Shown: positions 24,913 through 33,635 of the stretch, one piece after another | Layout: each line of letters begins with the position of its first letter | How positions within the stretch are numbered: position 1 is the first letter of the stretch | Source: Kiritimatiellia bacterium | Lineage (GTDB): Bacteria > Verrucomicrobiota > Kiritimatiellia > RFP12 > UBA1067 | Length of the DNA stretch: 64,000 bases | Direction of reading: 5' to 3' | NCBI GenBank assembly: GCA_017395505.1 | Contig: JAFPUH010000001.1 | Span: 1 to 64,000, forward strand | Notes under the pieces: generated by a model | Seen by the model: only the letters and a program-made list of their open reading frames with translations | The model's database searches: none | Told to the model about the DNA's origin: nothing | Position numbers and translations under genes: made by a program

Positions 24913-26888
24913 GCATAGACTACAAGAAGGAATTCTTCGACAGGGAGTATACGGCAAGGGAGGCGTATGGCCGTGTGTGGAAGTATGCGCGCAAATACCG
25001 CTTCCGCATTGTGGTCGGCATCGTCTGCGGAATGCTGACTGCGGGAACCCTGCTGCCGCTGTTCCAGGTCATACAGCCTACGCTCGAGAAGGTTAGCGCC
25101 AACGAACAGGCGGCAGTCCAGACGAGCGAGCCAGAAGTCGGAATCATCGCGCAGCCCGAGGCTGGGGCGCAAGTTCAGGCGCCAGCCCCCAAGAAGCATG
25201 GCCTCGCCAAGAAGATGGACGAGGCGGCCAAGCTGCCTTCGTGGTATCCGAAGGCCGAGAAGATTGCACGCAAGCTGGGGATTGAGCTTCAGGACGAAAG
25301 CGGCGCGATGGGTGGCGCTCTCGTGCTGATGGCGATAGTGATAATTCCCTTCGTCGCATTCGTGCGGCTTGGGCTGATATTCCTGAACCAGTACTGCCTG
25401 ACGTGGTCGGCGTCGAAGGTGGTCGCCGACTTGCGCGTAGACATACTGAAGCATATCCAGCGCCAGTCGGTGCAGTTCCACGGGCGCATAGACGTCGGAC
25501 AGCTCATGTCGCGCGCGACCGGAGATCCGCAGATCGTGCAGTCGATAATCCAGACCATGCTCTCGGAGCTGGCGAGAGCGCCGTTCGAGATCGCGGTTTC
25601 GGTCGGCTTCATCATATGGTTCGCTATCGCAAACCATCAGCTCCCGACGCTCGCCGTCATATTCATCGGCATGCCGGCTTTCATGCTGCCTGTCGTCTCG
25701 CTAGGCAAGATGATACGCAAATGGAGCCGTCGTACGCTCGAGCGCAGCTCGGTGGTGGGCAGCCGCATACACGAGATACTTACGTGCGTGCGCGTCGTGA
25801 AGGCTTACGATACGGAGGACTTTGAGAACGAGAAATACGAGACGGTCAACCGCACGCTCTTCAAGACCACGATGCGTGCAGTGCGCTGGGGTCTACTCGT
25901 CGGGCCGACGGTAGAGACGATCGGCATTGTGCTCATCTGCGCGTTTCTCGTTTACTGCTTCGCCGCGCATGTCACGCTCGCCAACGTGATACCGATGATC
26001 GCGCCCCTGCTGCTCATCTACAAGCCGCTCAAGCAGATGGCCAACCTTCAGGTGCAGATTGAGACGGCTCAGGCGTCGCTGCAGCGTATATGGTCGATAC
26101 TCGACGTCAACATGGAGCTGCCCGAGAAGCCCGACGCTAAGGAGAAGACATCGTTCGACGGAAAGATCGTCTTCGACGACGTGTGCTTCCGCTACGACAC
26201 GGCCGACCACGACGCCGTCAGCCATGCCTCGTTTGAGATCGGGCGCGGCAAGATGGTTGCCGTCGTCGGTGGTACAGGCTCCGGCAAGACAACGATGTCG
26301 GGGCTGCTCGCCCGCTTCTACGATCCGAGCTCCGGACGCGTCACAATGGACGGCACGGACCTGCGCGACCTGCGTATCGCAGATCTCCGTCGGCTCGTCG
26401 GGTCTGTCCAGCAGGAGACGATACTTTTCAACGACACGATCGAGGAGAACATTCGCTACGGCACGCCCAACGCAACGCATGAGCAGGTCGTAGCGGCCGC
26501 GAAGCTGGCAAATGCCCACGAGTTCATCATGGCGCAGCCAGAGGGATATTCCCGCTTGGCCGGCGAGAAGGGCTTTGCACTTTCTGGTGGCGAGCGTCAG
26601 CGCATAGCAATCGCCCGCGCGATACTTCGCAATCCGCCGATACTGATTCTCGATGAAGCGACCAGCGCGCTTGACACCGTCACAGAAAAGCTTGTGCAGG
26701 ATGCTCTCACCAACTTGATGCAGAACAGGACGGTGTTCGCGATCGCACACAGACTTTCGACCATCCGCGATGCTGACCTCATACTCGTGATGGAGCATGG
26801 CGAGATCGTCGAGCGCGGAACCCACGACGAGCTCTATGCGGCGAACGGGGTTTACCGCAGGCTGTGCGACATGCAGCACCAGAAGTAG
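24909..26888 (+). CDS. msbA: MsbA-type lipid exporter (ABC half-transporter)
   Basis: A 659-residue fused membrane/ATPase protein thought to flip lipid A-core. The ATPase has Walker A GGTGSGKTT, the signature SGGERQRIAIARAI and Walker B ILILDEATSALD. Between the first two membrane helices about 95 extra residues occur, partly Pro/Ala/Glu rich (about 75-100), which ordinary 580-residue MsbA lacks. An LpxL-like acyltransferase gene follows after 11 bases, which supports lipid A export rather than a drug exporter. Confidence 0.88.
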   Translation: MSIDYKKEFFDREYTAREAYGRVWKYARKYRFRIVVGIVCGMLTAGTLLPLFQVIQPTLEKVSANEQAAVQTSEPEVGIIAQPEAGAQVQAPAPKKHGLAKKMDEAAKLPSWYPKAEKIARKLGIELQDESGAMGGALVLMAIVIIPFVAFVRLGLIFLNQYCLTWSASKVVADLRVDILKHIQRQSVQFHGRIDVGQLMSRATGDPQIVQSIIQTMLSELARAPFEIAVSVGFIIWFAIANHQLPTLAVIFIGMPAFMLPVVSLGKMIRKWSRRTLERSSVVGSRIHEILTCVRVVKAYDTEDFENEKYETVNRTLFKTTMRAVRWGLLVGPTVETIGIVLICAFLVYCFAAHVTLANVIPMIAPLLLIYKPLKQMANLQVQIETAQASLQRIWSILDVNMELPEKPDAKEKTSFDGKIVFDDVCFRYDTADHDAVSHASFEIGRGKMVAVVGGTGSGKTTMSGLLARFYDPSSGRVTMDGTDLRDLRIADLRRLVGSVQQETILFNDTIEENIRYGTPNATHEQVVAAAKLANAHEFIMAQPEGYSRLAGEKGFALSGGERQRIAIARAILRNPPILILDEATSALDTVTEKLVQDALTNLMQNRTVFAIAHRLSTIRDADLILVMEHGEIVERGTHDELYAANGVYRRLCDMQHQK

Positions 26889-26899
26889 GGGAGGATACG

Positions 26900-27892
26900 A
26901 TGGCGACAACGCGCAGCAAGCAGATAAAGCGGGCGATGCGTCGTCCGTTCGAGTGGCTCGGCATCTTTCTCGCGGAGCTGCTTTTTTCGAACGTGTCGCA
27001 CAGGATGCTCTTCCGGCTGTGCGACCTGCTGAGTGCTGCGTTCTATCGCTTCGATGAACGCGGGCGCAAGCAGTCGCTCATTAACCTTCGCGTAATCGAG
27101 GGCAAGGGGCCTCCAATCGTCCCCGGCCTTATGCAGCACGCGTTCAACCCGAAGTATCTCACCTACGACCCTACGTCGCGTGAAGAGAAGATCATCCGCC
27201 GCAGCTACCGCAACATGGCGCGAACCATCGGCCACATATTCTGGACATCGAAGAATGCCGCCAAGAGGGCTGGTTCCATCGCGGAGCTCTCGCCGAAGTG
27301 CAGAGCGATCCTCGAGGCCAATCCTGTGGCGATAACCGTGTCTGCGCACATGGGCTGCTGGGAGGTTCTCTCACAGCTGGTGCATCTCATGGGCCACCCG
27401 ATGATATCAGTCGCGAAGGACATCGGCTCTAAGGCGATGACGAAGCTGCTCATGAAGTCGCGCAGATCGATCGGACAGGAGATCGTGCCGGCGCAAGGCG
27501 CATTCCGTCCGCTTATGCAGGCGTTGAAGGATGGAAAGGACATCGGGCTTCTCGTTGACCAGTTCGTGAACAAGAAGGACGGCGGCATCTGGGTTTGGTT
27601 CCTGGGGCGTCCTATGTGCGTGTCAGTTGCTCCGGCGTTCCTTTCTGCCAAGACGCACGTACCAATCATCGTCGCGTGGTCACGTCCGCTCAAGAACGGA
27701 CACTACGTCTGCGAACATCTTGCGACGTTCGAGTGGGAGAAGGGCATGGATATCCGTCAACGGACGATCGACGTGCTCAGAGCAATCGAGCGGACGATCC
27801 GCCGCCACCCATCATGTTGGGTCTTGAACTACCGCTACTTCAACGAGGGTCCGACCGAAGAGGAACTCTCTGCACTTACGGCCTCGTTGTAG
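26900..27892 (+). CDS. Lipid A acyltransferase, LpxL/HtrB-like
   Basis: A 330-residue membrane-associated acyltransferase adding a secondary fatty chain to lipid A. The HX4E motif is HMGCWE near 153, and LLVDQFVNKKDG and APAFLSAKTHVPI follow as in LpxL. GGGAGG precedes ATG 26900. It lies directly after msbA, as in many Gram-negative genomes. The last 58 bases overlap the end of a convergent gene. Confidence 0.9.
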   Translation: MATTRSKQIKRAMRRPFEWLGIFLAELLFSNVSHRMLFRLCDLLSAAFYRFDERGRKQSLINLRVIEGKGPPIVPGLMQHAFNPKYLTYDPTSREEKIIRRSYRNMARTIGHIFWTSKNAAKRAGSIAELSPKCRAILEANPVAITVSAHMGCWEVLSQLVHLMGHPMISVAKDIGSKAMTKLLMKSRRSIGQEIVPAQGAFRPLMQALKDGKDIGLLVDQFVNKKDGGIWVWFLGRPMCVSVAPAFLSAKTHVPIIVAWSRPLKNGHYVCEHLATFEWEKGMDIRQRTIDVLRAIERTIRRHPSCWVLNYRYFNEGPTEEELSALTASL

Positions 27893-28692
27893 GCTGCATG
27901 GGTCGGGCGGAACGAGTCGTCGTATCTGGCATGGGCGAATATGCCCTCTGATATCGCGACCCGCACCTTGAGGTTTCGCCAATACTTGCCGTTGATTATG
28001 ATTTCCGGGACAGGACGACCGTTCAGCGTTCGGGAGTGTTCTTTGTGCGCATCGGCCCACTCGAGCAGTTCAAGAGTCAGCTTGTGAGATGCCATGAAAG
28101 GCTGGTCGGAATAGTTCGTGTAACGCGAGTCGGTTATGAATGTGAAGCCGTCGCGCTTGAATATATCCGGATAGGCCGTCGCGGGATCCTTCAGCGCGGC
28201 AGGTGCGCGGCCGATCATCCTGTTGGCCTTGAAAGGCCGCAAAAGTCTGCGGAACTTCAGCCTCAAGGTATCCGGCTCCCCGTCCGCCGGCCAGTATTCG
28301 AGATACTTCATCTTGTCGGAGAACGTCGGGTCGAACCTGTCGCGCAGTCTTACCATTTCAGCGGCTCCGCTCGAGAGCAGCCGCTTGGCGTCGGCGATAC
28401 GCGCCGCCAGCACATCCGGAGGAACATTGACCGGATTGTCGTTCTGGACGAGCATTACTGTGTCACCCTTGAGGCATTTGACGAGCTCGAGGGTGCCGCC
28501 GAGGATGCCAAGATTCTCGGACCCTCCTTCTGCCCTAAAGCCGAACTCTTCAGCTATCGCCTTGTCTTCAGGCGTAAGCGCATTGAAGTATATGACAGCC
28601 TCGTCAACGAGGGGCAGGAGGTGGGTGTATGAGGAGAGGGTTTTCCTCAAGGTGTCGTGGGCACGCCACGAGAGCATTCCAAGCGACAACAT
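27835..28692 (-). CDS. Putative glycosyltransferase
   Basis: A 285-residue protein resembling a GT-A enzyme of the island: SLGMLSWRAHDTLRKTLSS, VMLVQNDNPVNVP where DXD is expected, and a substrate part with RYTNYSDQPFMAS. The start ATG is one base after the upstream gene stop, so it is coupled to the transferase at 28.7 kb. Its tail overlaps the acyltransferase gene by 58 bases on the other strand. The family is only loosely recognised. Confidence 0.72.
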   Translation of the reverse strand: MLSLGMLSWRAHDTLRKTLSSYTHLLPLVDEAVIYFNALTPEDKAIAEEFGFRAEGGSENLGILGGTLELVKCLKGDTVMLVQNDNPVNVPPDVLAARIADAKRLLSSGAAEMVRLRDRFDPTFSDKMKYLEYWPADGEPDTLRLKFRRLLRPFKANRMIGRAPAALKDPATAYPDIFKRDGFTFITDSRYTNYSDQPFMASHKLTLELLEWADAHKEHSRTLNGRPVPEIIINGKYWRNLKVRVAISEGIFAHARYDDSFRPTHAAYNEAVSAESSSSVGPSLK

Positions 28693-28693
28693 A

Positions 28694-29455
28694 TCAGACC
28701 GCCTCCCAAAGAGCCTTTACCCAAGCGCAGGGCTTGACCCATGTGTTGAGGTGCTTGCCGCGATAGCCGGCGATCGCTTCATGCGGACTCGGCGCGCCGT
28801 GGAAACACAGTATCGATGCACCGCTCGGCTTCTTTGCGCCGAGGAAAAGGTTCAGCGGGAATATGCGCACGCATGAGCGCTTGAAGGACTTCACCCAGCC
28901 AGACGGCCACCAGTTGACCTTGTCGAGACCGACGGCGTGTGTCATGAACGCCTGCTCGGTGCGGAAGAAGCGCTGGTCGACGGCGCGGTCCATATCGGCG
29001 AGGAACGCCTCGTAGACGTATTCCATCTTGCCGGCCTCGAAGCGGAAGCAGCTGGAGTTGCCAACCTTGGGGAGCCTGCGGAAAAGACGCTTGCGAAGCT
29101 CGATCCAGTTTCTGATGATGCAGAACTCGCCAGGACGGTAGTCGAAGAAGCGCCCCATGTCGCCGACGATTATCTGGTCGATGTCGAGAAACAGCGTCGG
29201 ACCCTCAAGCCCAGCGAGGCCTTTGCGGAACAGGCAGAGCTTGACGAATATGTTCGGCCAGCCGTACTTCCAGCCGGGCGGAGGCTCGGGGAACGGAGCG
29301 GCCTCGACACCGTCTGCGAGCCCGGTCGGATCGTCTGTGAAGCAAACGAAGCGGAAGGGCCTGTCCATATGAGCCTTGACGCCGTTGTATAGCCTATTAA
29401 CGTAATCGGGACCGTAGAACGTACCCCACTTAAGGCATATTACATTTACTTTCAT
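28694..29455 (-). CDS. Glycosyltransferase with DXD motif
   Basis: A 253-residue GT-A-like enzyme. CFTDDPTGL and LFLDIDQIIVGDM (the DXD motif) are in the first half; a conserved CFHG near the C-terminus is like GT8/GT32-type enzymes. It appears to be read from a leaderless message: TATAAT, six bases, ATG. It heads a two-gene minus-strand unit with the following transferase gene. The sugar is unknown. Confidence 0.8.
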   Translation of the reverse strand: MKVNVICLKWGTFYGPDYVNRLYNGVKAHMDRPFRFVCFTDDPTGLADGVEAAPFPEPPPGWKYGWPNIFVKLCLFRKGLAGLEGPTLFLDIDQIIVGDMGRFFDYRPGEFCIIRNWIELRKRLFRRLPKVGNSSCFRFEAGKMEYVYEAFLADMDRAVDQRFFRTEQAFMTHAVGLDKVNWWPSGWVKSFKRSCVRIFPLNLFLGAKKPSGASILCFHGAPSPHEAIAGYRGKHLNTWVKPCAWVKALWEAV

Positions 29456-29461
29456 GCAGTC

Positions 29462-29467
29462 ATTATA
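29462..29467 (-). promoter_or_regulatory. Extended -10 box, leaderless start of the DXD transferase gene
   Basis: Minus strand ATGGTATAAT, then GACTGC, then ATG at 29455: the six-base spacing again. Confidence 0.7.
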
Positions 29468-29553
29468 CCATAATTGAAGCGGGTTGTGCCATATGAAAAA
29501 CTTTGGTGCGATACTTGCGCATTTATGGATAACCCGATTTTGCGGCCGTCATC

Positions 29554-29582
29554 TTGACGAGAGCCGATATTTATGGGATAAT
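29554..29582 (+). promoter_or_regulatory. Promoter of the 29.6-kb membrane gene
   Basis: TTGACG (29554-29559), a 17-base spacer and GATAAT (29577-29582). AAAGGAG follows near 29611 before ATG 29622. Confidence 0.65.
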
Positions 29583-29621
29583 ACCCCAAACGCGATTGTG
29601 CGTTCGAAAGGAGACACTGTC

Positions 29622-30338
29622 ATGAACCTCATAACATCCAGGAAGTCGTGGCTTACCGCCCCTGTTTTGGCGCTCGTCTGCCTCGCCATATTCGTGTGCA
29701 TCTGGTCCGCTCTCGACCCGGCTACCGTCACAAGTCTTTTCGACAACCACGGCGCCTCGCCCGTCGAACTGATGACGCTTCCTCTCTTTGCGCTGATCAT
29801 TCCGCTCGTGTGGCTTTGTCCGCCATGCGGCGGCAGCACCAAGAGGCAGTGCGCTTGGGCCGCGCTCTGGTCGCTGTTGGCGATCATGGCAATCGTGCGC
29901 GAGACCGACCTTCACAAGATGCTTTTCGCGTCCATCTGGCCCGACATCGCCGAGAGTTTCACAGGCACGGTCTTCAAGATGCGCTTTCTGAAGGCGGGCT
30001 ACATTCCGTTCATGCCGAAGCTGTTCGTCGTCGCCTTCTTCGCGCTCTTCTTCGTGGCGGTGATTCTGCCGCTAGTGCGCTATATCGTGCCGCTCGTCAA
30101 GGGGTTCTTCAAGCTTGAGCCTGTCGCTTGGACCATGGCAACATTCGGTGCGGCGAGTGTCGTCGTGATGATTGTGGACCGCCTGCCCGCGAATCTTCGC
30201 CATGCCGGTGTCGAGCTTTCGGAGACGACTCTCTCGCTCTTAACCGTCCTGGAGGAGGGCGGCGAAATGACGATGGCCTTGATGGCGCTGTTGGCCGCGC
30301 TGCAGTCGCATCTCATTTTCGACCGTCCCAAAGAGTAG
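29622..30338 (+). CDS. Polytopic membrane protein of unknown function
   Basis: A 238-residue protein with about six membrane segments: near 12-28, 50-65, 80-92, 130-152, 165-182 and 212-230. A motif IVRETDLHKM lies between the third and fourth. The start at 29622 is chosen from AAAGGAG 8 bases upstream and a good promoter; earlier in-frame codons lie before the promoter. I do not recognise the family. It stands alone between two divergent or separately promoted glycosyltransferase genes. Confidence 0.75.
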   Translation: MNLITSRKSWLTAPVLALVCLAIFVCIWSALDPATVTSLFDNHGASPVELMTLPLFALIIPLVWLCPPCGGSTKRQCAWAALWSLLAIMAIVRETDLHKMLFASIWPDIAESFTGTVFKMRFLKAGYIPFMPKLFVVAFFALFFVAVILPLVRYIVPLVKGFFKLEPVAWTMATFGAASVVVMIVDRLPANLRHAGVELSETTLSLLTVLEEGGEMTMALMALLAALQSHLIFDRPKE

Positions 30339-30366
30339 GTAAATTGCGTGATAATGTTGTTTTTGC

Positions 30367-30372
30367 TATAAT
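30367..30372 (+). promoter_or_regulatory. -10 box, leaderless GTG start of the GT8 gene
   Basis: TTGCTATAAT, six bases (ACCTGC), then GTG at 30379, with an ATG as the second codon. Confidence 0.68.
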
Positions 30373-30378
30373 ACCTGC

Positions 30379-31296
30379 GTGATGAGCGAGCCAGTATCAA
30401 TATCGTTCTCAGTATCTGACAACTATTCTCAACATCTTGCTGTCGTGCTGGCGAGTGTGCTTGTCAACAACCCGTCATCCCGCTTCGTGTTCCATGTGCT
30501 TCATCGCAACATAACCGAAGCCAACCAGGCTTGCATACGCGAGCTTGAGCGGATGTATGGGAATTGCGAGGTGAAGTTTCACCTCATAGACGATTCGCAG
30601 TTTGCGAAGTTTCCGATACCGCCGGAGCTTGAGCATGTGACGCAGGAGATGTATTACCGCTACATTCTGCCTGATGTGCTCGCCGACGAAGACCGCACAA
30701 TCTACAGCGATGTCGATGTGCTTTGCGTCGGCGATTTGCGGCCGCTTTGGGAGCTGGATCTCAAGGGCAACATACTTGCGGCCGTGTCGGAAGGCGAGGC
30801 TGGCGAGTGGAAGAAAAGCCTGATGGGGATTGAGGGCGACGCGCCTTATTTCTATTCGGGGCTTCTCGTAATGGACCTCAAGGAGATGCGTCAGGGCGAC
30901 TATGCGCGTCAGCTGATGGAGAATACTGTAAAGTATGCCGCGAAAATATCTTGGCCCGATCAGGACATAATAAACCTCACCTTCAGGGATAAGATACTTC
31001 AGCTTGGGCCAGAGTGGGACGGAATAAACGTTCGCTACAGTCCGTTCAGAAAAGACATAGTCATATGGCACTTCCCTGGCTTCACGCTCAAGCCTTGGTG
31101 CAATATCTGGAAGAACACTACCTGGCCGCTCTACCTCAAGTACCTTCTTAAGTCACCATACAGCTTCAATGCGGCAAAGTTCATGTGGGGCCATGTCAAA
31201 GGCTTTTTCTTCTTCAAGTACACCAAGAAGCAAACAACCCGCTATCTCGTATGCGGCATCCGCGTCTGGAAGAGCAAGGCGAAGGAGGCGGCGTGA
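30379..31296 (+). CDS. Glycosyltransferase family 8 (LPS type)
   Basis: A 305-residue GT-A enzyme. It opens ISFSVSDNYSQHL; the DXD site is in IYSDVDVLCVGDL near 112-120; NILAAVSEGEAG, YFYSGLLVMDLK and DQDIINLTF follow in GT8 order, with WHFPG near the end. It likely adds a hexose to LPS. A truncated paralogue sits at 42.6 kb, and this intact gene shows what that one has lost. The start follows the -10 box by six bases. Confidence 0.92.
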   Translation: MMSEPVSISFSVSDNYSQHLAVVLASVLVNNPSSRFVFHVLHRNITEANQACIRELERMYGNCEVKFHLIDDSQFAKFPIPPELEHVTQEMYYRYILPDVLADEDRTIYSDVDVLCVGDLRPLWELDLKGNILAAVSEGEAGEWKKSLMGIEGDAPYFYSGLLVMDLKEMRQGDYARQLMENTVKYAAKISWPDQDIINLTFRDKILQLGPEWDGINVRYSPFRKDIVIWHFPGFTLKPWCNIWKNTTWPLYLKYLLKSPYSFNAAKFMWGHVKGFFFFKYTKKQTTRYLVCGIRVWKSKAKEAA

Positions 31297-31301
31297 GCGA
31301 T

Positions 31302-31577
31302 TTATCCATATACCTCGTCATGAGAACCGATGTTGACAAGCTCAATCTCGGATTCAAGAATGCGCAAAATCAGCGTGATACGATAGGTGTATGTGATACT
31401 GACAGCATGAAGTCCAGCAAGATCTCCAGTAAGGGCATGGAGCCGCAGCGAAGGCGCGAACGGATTTTCGCTCAACATGCGGAACGTTGCGGCAACCTTT
31501 TCGCGAAGTTCCGGATGTCTGCGGGCAAACCGGCGGAGCGCTCTCTCAAAGCCGGTCGTTTGTATCAGACTGAACAG
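31302..31577 (-). CDS. RelE/YafQ-type toxin, apparently with a CTG start
   Basis: A 91-codon frame (ribonuclease toxin of RelE/StbE type). It has FERALRRFARRHPELR at 10-24, LSENPFAPSLRLHAL near 35-49, then YTYRITLILRI and a terminal IGSHDEVYG, matching this family end to end. No ATG, GTG or TTG lies upstream in frame before a stop; the codon where family members start is CTG at 31577, inside the antitoxin's last codons with GAGGAAA upstream. It either uses CTG or has lost its start. The downstream flank is the GT8 gene stop. Confidence 0.8.
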   Translation of the reverse strand: MFSLIQTTGFERALRRFARRHPELREKVAATFRMLSENPFAPSLRLHALTGDLAGLHAVSITYTYRITLILRILESEIELVNIGSHDEVYG

Positions 31578-31837
31578 GAAGCCGTTTCCTCGTCAAACGT
31601 TGCCATGAGTTCATCCACCGTTGTGCGCTTGCCGAGCCCCTCCCTTAGCTCCGCCATCGACTCGTGGCATGCCTTTACGAACATCTCATGTCTCATACGC
31701 TTGAAATCGTCGGCGAAGAGAACTACATATTTGGGCGTGTTGTTTGCAATAACCCACACCGGGCCGTCTTTCAACTGCTCGTTCATAGCGCTCATTCCGC
31801 GCCGTTTTATTTCCTGCGCCGCCATTGTCGTCATCAT
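31565..31837 (-). CDS. YefM/Phd-type antitoxin
   Basis: A 90-residue antitoxin. The N-terminal DNA-binding part is MMTTMAAQEIKRRGMSAM, followed by VWVIANNTPKYVVLFADDF and a helical tail that would bind the toxin. The ATG at 31837 follows GGAAGGAG, and a longer GTG start would fall almost on the -10 box. It overlaps the toxin by about 13 bases. A dyad over its promoter suggests autoregulation, as is usual for the family. Confidence 0.85.
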   Translation of the reverse strand: MMTTMAAQEIKRRGMSAMNEQLKDGPVWVIANNTPKYVVLFADDFKRMRHEMFVKACHESMAELREGLGKRTTVDELMATFDEETASCSV

Positions 31838-31860
31838 GACTTTCTCCTTCCAGACTCTTT

Positions 31861-31887
31861 TTAGTGCAAAAATCGGCACTAATTATA
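31861..31887 (-). promoter_or_regulatory. Toxin-antitoxin promoter with overlapping dyad operator
   Basis: TTAGTGC (31861-31867) and GCACTAA (31876-31882) form a perfect 7-bp inverted repeat with an 8-base loop. The minus-strand -10 box TATAAT (31887-31882) touches it. It probably binds the antitoxin. Confidence 0.6.
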
Positions 31888-31996
31888 ACACATTCTTGGT
31901 GCTAAAATCAAGGGGTAAAGATTTTTCTGCCTATGGCACCAGGCATAAGAACTGCGTTTTAGAAGTATTTGACAGCGCCATTCCAAAGGAGGCTGC

Positions 31997-32794
31997 ATGA
32001 TGTTCGGGTGGATGTTTGGCAAGAAGCGAGACAAGCCGCTTAAGCTCAAGATAACGCGAGGCTCCTTGCGAAGGATTCGCAACAGATGCGGTATTCAGTT
32101 TGAGATAGGCAAGTATAAGGTCGGTCCTTACGCCAGACTTGAACCGCCGTGCGAAGTTTCGCAGGCGGTCGATCTCAGGGGGCCGTTTTCGCTAGGGGCG
32201 TTTTCGACCATTTCGCCAACCGATGGCGTCGGTCATTTTCTGCATAATGTCTCCATTGGCCGCTACTGCTCGATAGCCGCCGGCGTGTGGATTGCGCCAG
32301 ATGAGCATCCTATAGATTGGCTTACGGCAAATCCTGTTTCATATGCGCCGGAATGCTTTGAATGGTCTCGCCGTTGGAGGGATCGCGCGCTTCCTAAGGC
32401 AATGACGTACAACGCTGCGCGTCCTGTTGAGATCGGCAACGATGTATGGATCGGTTCCGGCGCCTTCATAAAGGGTGGCGTGAAGATTGGCGATGGCGCT
32501 GTCGTGGCCGCCCACGCAGTAGTCGTGAAGGATGTTCCGCCATATGCCATAGTCGGTGGAGTTCCCGCCAAGGTCATACGTTATCGCTTTGACGCGGCAA
32601 CGATAAACGAGTTGCTTGAACTCAAGTGGTGGAACTACGATCTGGCCGACTTCGGCGAGCTCGACTGGTCTGATGTGAAAGGCTGCATCGCGAGAATACG
32701 CGAAGGTATCGCTAAGGGTATTAAGCCATACGCCCCCAAGCCTGTGGTTTCTTCTGACCTACGTAGCGCTGTAAGGTGGATTGCATCCATCTAG
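31997..32794 (+). CDS. Hexapeptide-repeat acetyltransferase (CatB/XAT-like)
   Basis: A 265-residue left-handed beta-helix transferase. The repeats begin near 65 and the CatB-type pieces VSIGRYCSIAAGVWIA, DEHPIDWLT, EIGNDVWIGSGAFIKGG and [18 protein letters not shown] are intact. AAAGGAGG precedes two adjacent ATG codons (31997, 32000). It should O- or N-acetylate a sugar of the surface polysaccharide. A shorter homologue is at 34.4 kb. Confidence 0.9.
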   Translation: MMFGWMFGKKRDKPLKLKITRGSLRRIRNRCGIQFEIGKYKVGPYARLEPPCEVSQAVDLRGPFSLGAFSTISPTDGVGHFLHNVSIGRYCSIAAGVWIAPDEHPIDWLTANPVSYAPECFEWSRRWRDRALPKAMTYNAARPVEIGNDVWIGSGAFIKGGVKIGDGAVVAAHAVVVKDVPPYAIVGGVPAKVIRYRFDAATINELLELKWWNYDLADFGELDWSDVKGCIARIREGIAKGIKPYAPKPVVSSDLRSAVRWIASI

Positions 32795-32850
32795 CAGATC
32801 AAACAGTCGTTTTTAATTTTATCTTGGTCGCTCAAAAAGAAATGCTTTGG

Positions 32851-32856
32851 TATAAT
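32851..32856 (+). promoter_or_regulatory. Extended -10 box upstream of the deacetylase gene
   Basis: TTTGGTATAAT is followed by ATCTGC and then GTC rather than a start codon. The coding GTG is at 32905 with a weak GAGG site, so this message has a leader of about 40 bases. A short ATG frame of 18 codons begins at 32868 in another frame. Confidence 0.55.
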
Positions 32857-32904
32857 ATCTGCGTCATATGGATAACAGGATACTAATCTTAGTGAGATTG
32901 AGGA

Positions 32905-33630
32905 GTGAAAGATATCTTCTCTAGATTGTTGCCTTGGCGCAACCTATGGTGGTGGCCGAGGTGGAAAGTGCCGTCGTTCCTGATGCTGCACAGCGTTGGG
33001 GATGATGTCACTGATGAGTCTTGTCCCAACAATACGATTCGCCCCAGAGAAGTGCGAGATCTCATAGTAGCGTTGCGAAAAGACGGCTACACATTCAAGA
33101 CTTTCAAGGATGCTATCGAGACAGGTGATCGTTGGACGATGTGCCTTACTTTTGATGATGGATTTGTCGACAATTATACGTTGCTCTTCCCGATACTCAA
33201 GGAGCTTGATGTACCTGCGACTCTGTTTGTTACGAGCAGAGGCAAAAGCGATAATGGCTTTCTGTCGCCAGACATGATTAGGGAGATGGATGCGAGCGGA
33301 CTGGTGGAGCTCGGTGGGCATACGTCTGGCCACACGATGCTGACTGAAGTTTCCCTTGAAGAGGCCAAGCGCGAAATCGACGAGAACAAGGCTTGGATTG
33401 AGGCAATAATTGGTCATCCGATAATAAGTTTCGCCTATCCTCGCGGTGGAGAGAACGATGATATTGTCGAGTTGGTGAAGGGTGCCGGTTACAGGTATGG
33501 CGCAGCCATGGTCAAGAAGATGCGGCCCGTTGAGACTGACCTTTTCAGGGTTCACCGCCAGATCATTCCGCGCGGAATGCCGACATGGAAGAGCGTGCTT
33601 CTTGCGACGAGAGGCAAATGGAAACTGTGA
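32905..33630 (+). CDS. Polysaccharide deacetylase family protein
   Basis: A 241-residue NodB-fold hydrolase. TFDDGFVDNY near 85 gives the catalytic/metal aspartates, LGGHTSGHTML near 138 the histidine pair, and SFAYPRGGENDD the third motif. It has no signal peptide, so it may act on a lipid-linked sugar in the cytoplasm. The GTG start is preceded by GAGG. The DUF1796 gene follows after five bases. Confidence 0.88.
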   Translation: MKDIFSRLLPWRNLWWWPRWKVPSFLMLHSVGDDVTDESCPNNTIRPREVRDLIVALRKDGYTFKTFKDAIETGDRWTMCLTFDDGFVDNYTLLFPILKELDVPATLFVTSRGKSDNGFLSPDMIREMDASGLVELGGHTSGHTMLTEVSLEEAKREIDENKAWIEAIIGHPIISFAYPRGGENDDIVELVKGAGYRYGAAMVKKMRPVETDLFRVHRQIIPRGMPTWKSVLLATRGKWKL

Positions 33631-33635
33631 ATGAT

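Noticed and set aside
30379-31296. Intact GT8 as source of the missing half of the truncated GT8
   Set aside because: The two genes are clearly paralogues but no repeat or shared junction suggests recombination between them.
31293-32000. Plus-strand frame starting at the end of the GT8 gene
   Set aside because: It is antisense to the toxin-antitoxin pair, which matches its families on the minus strand; the plus frame has no recognisable domain.
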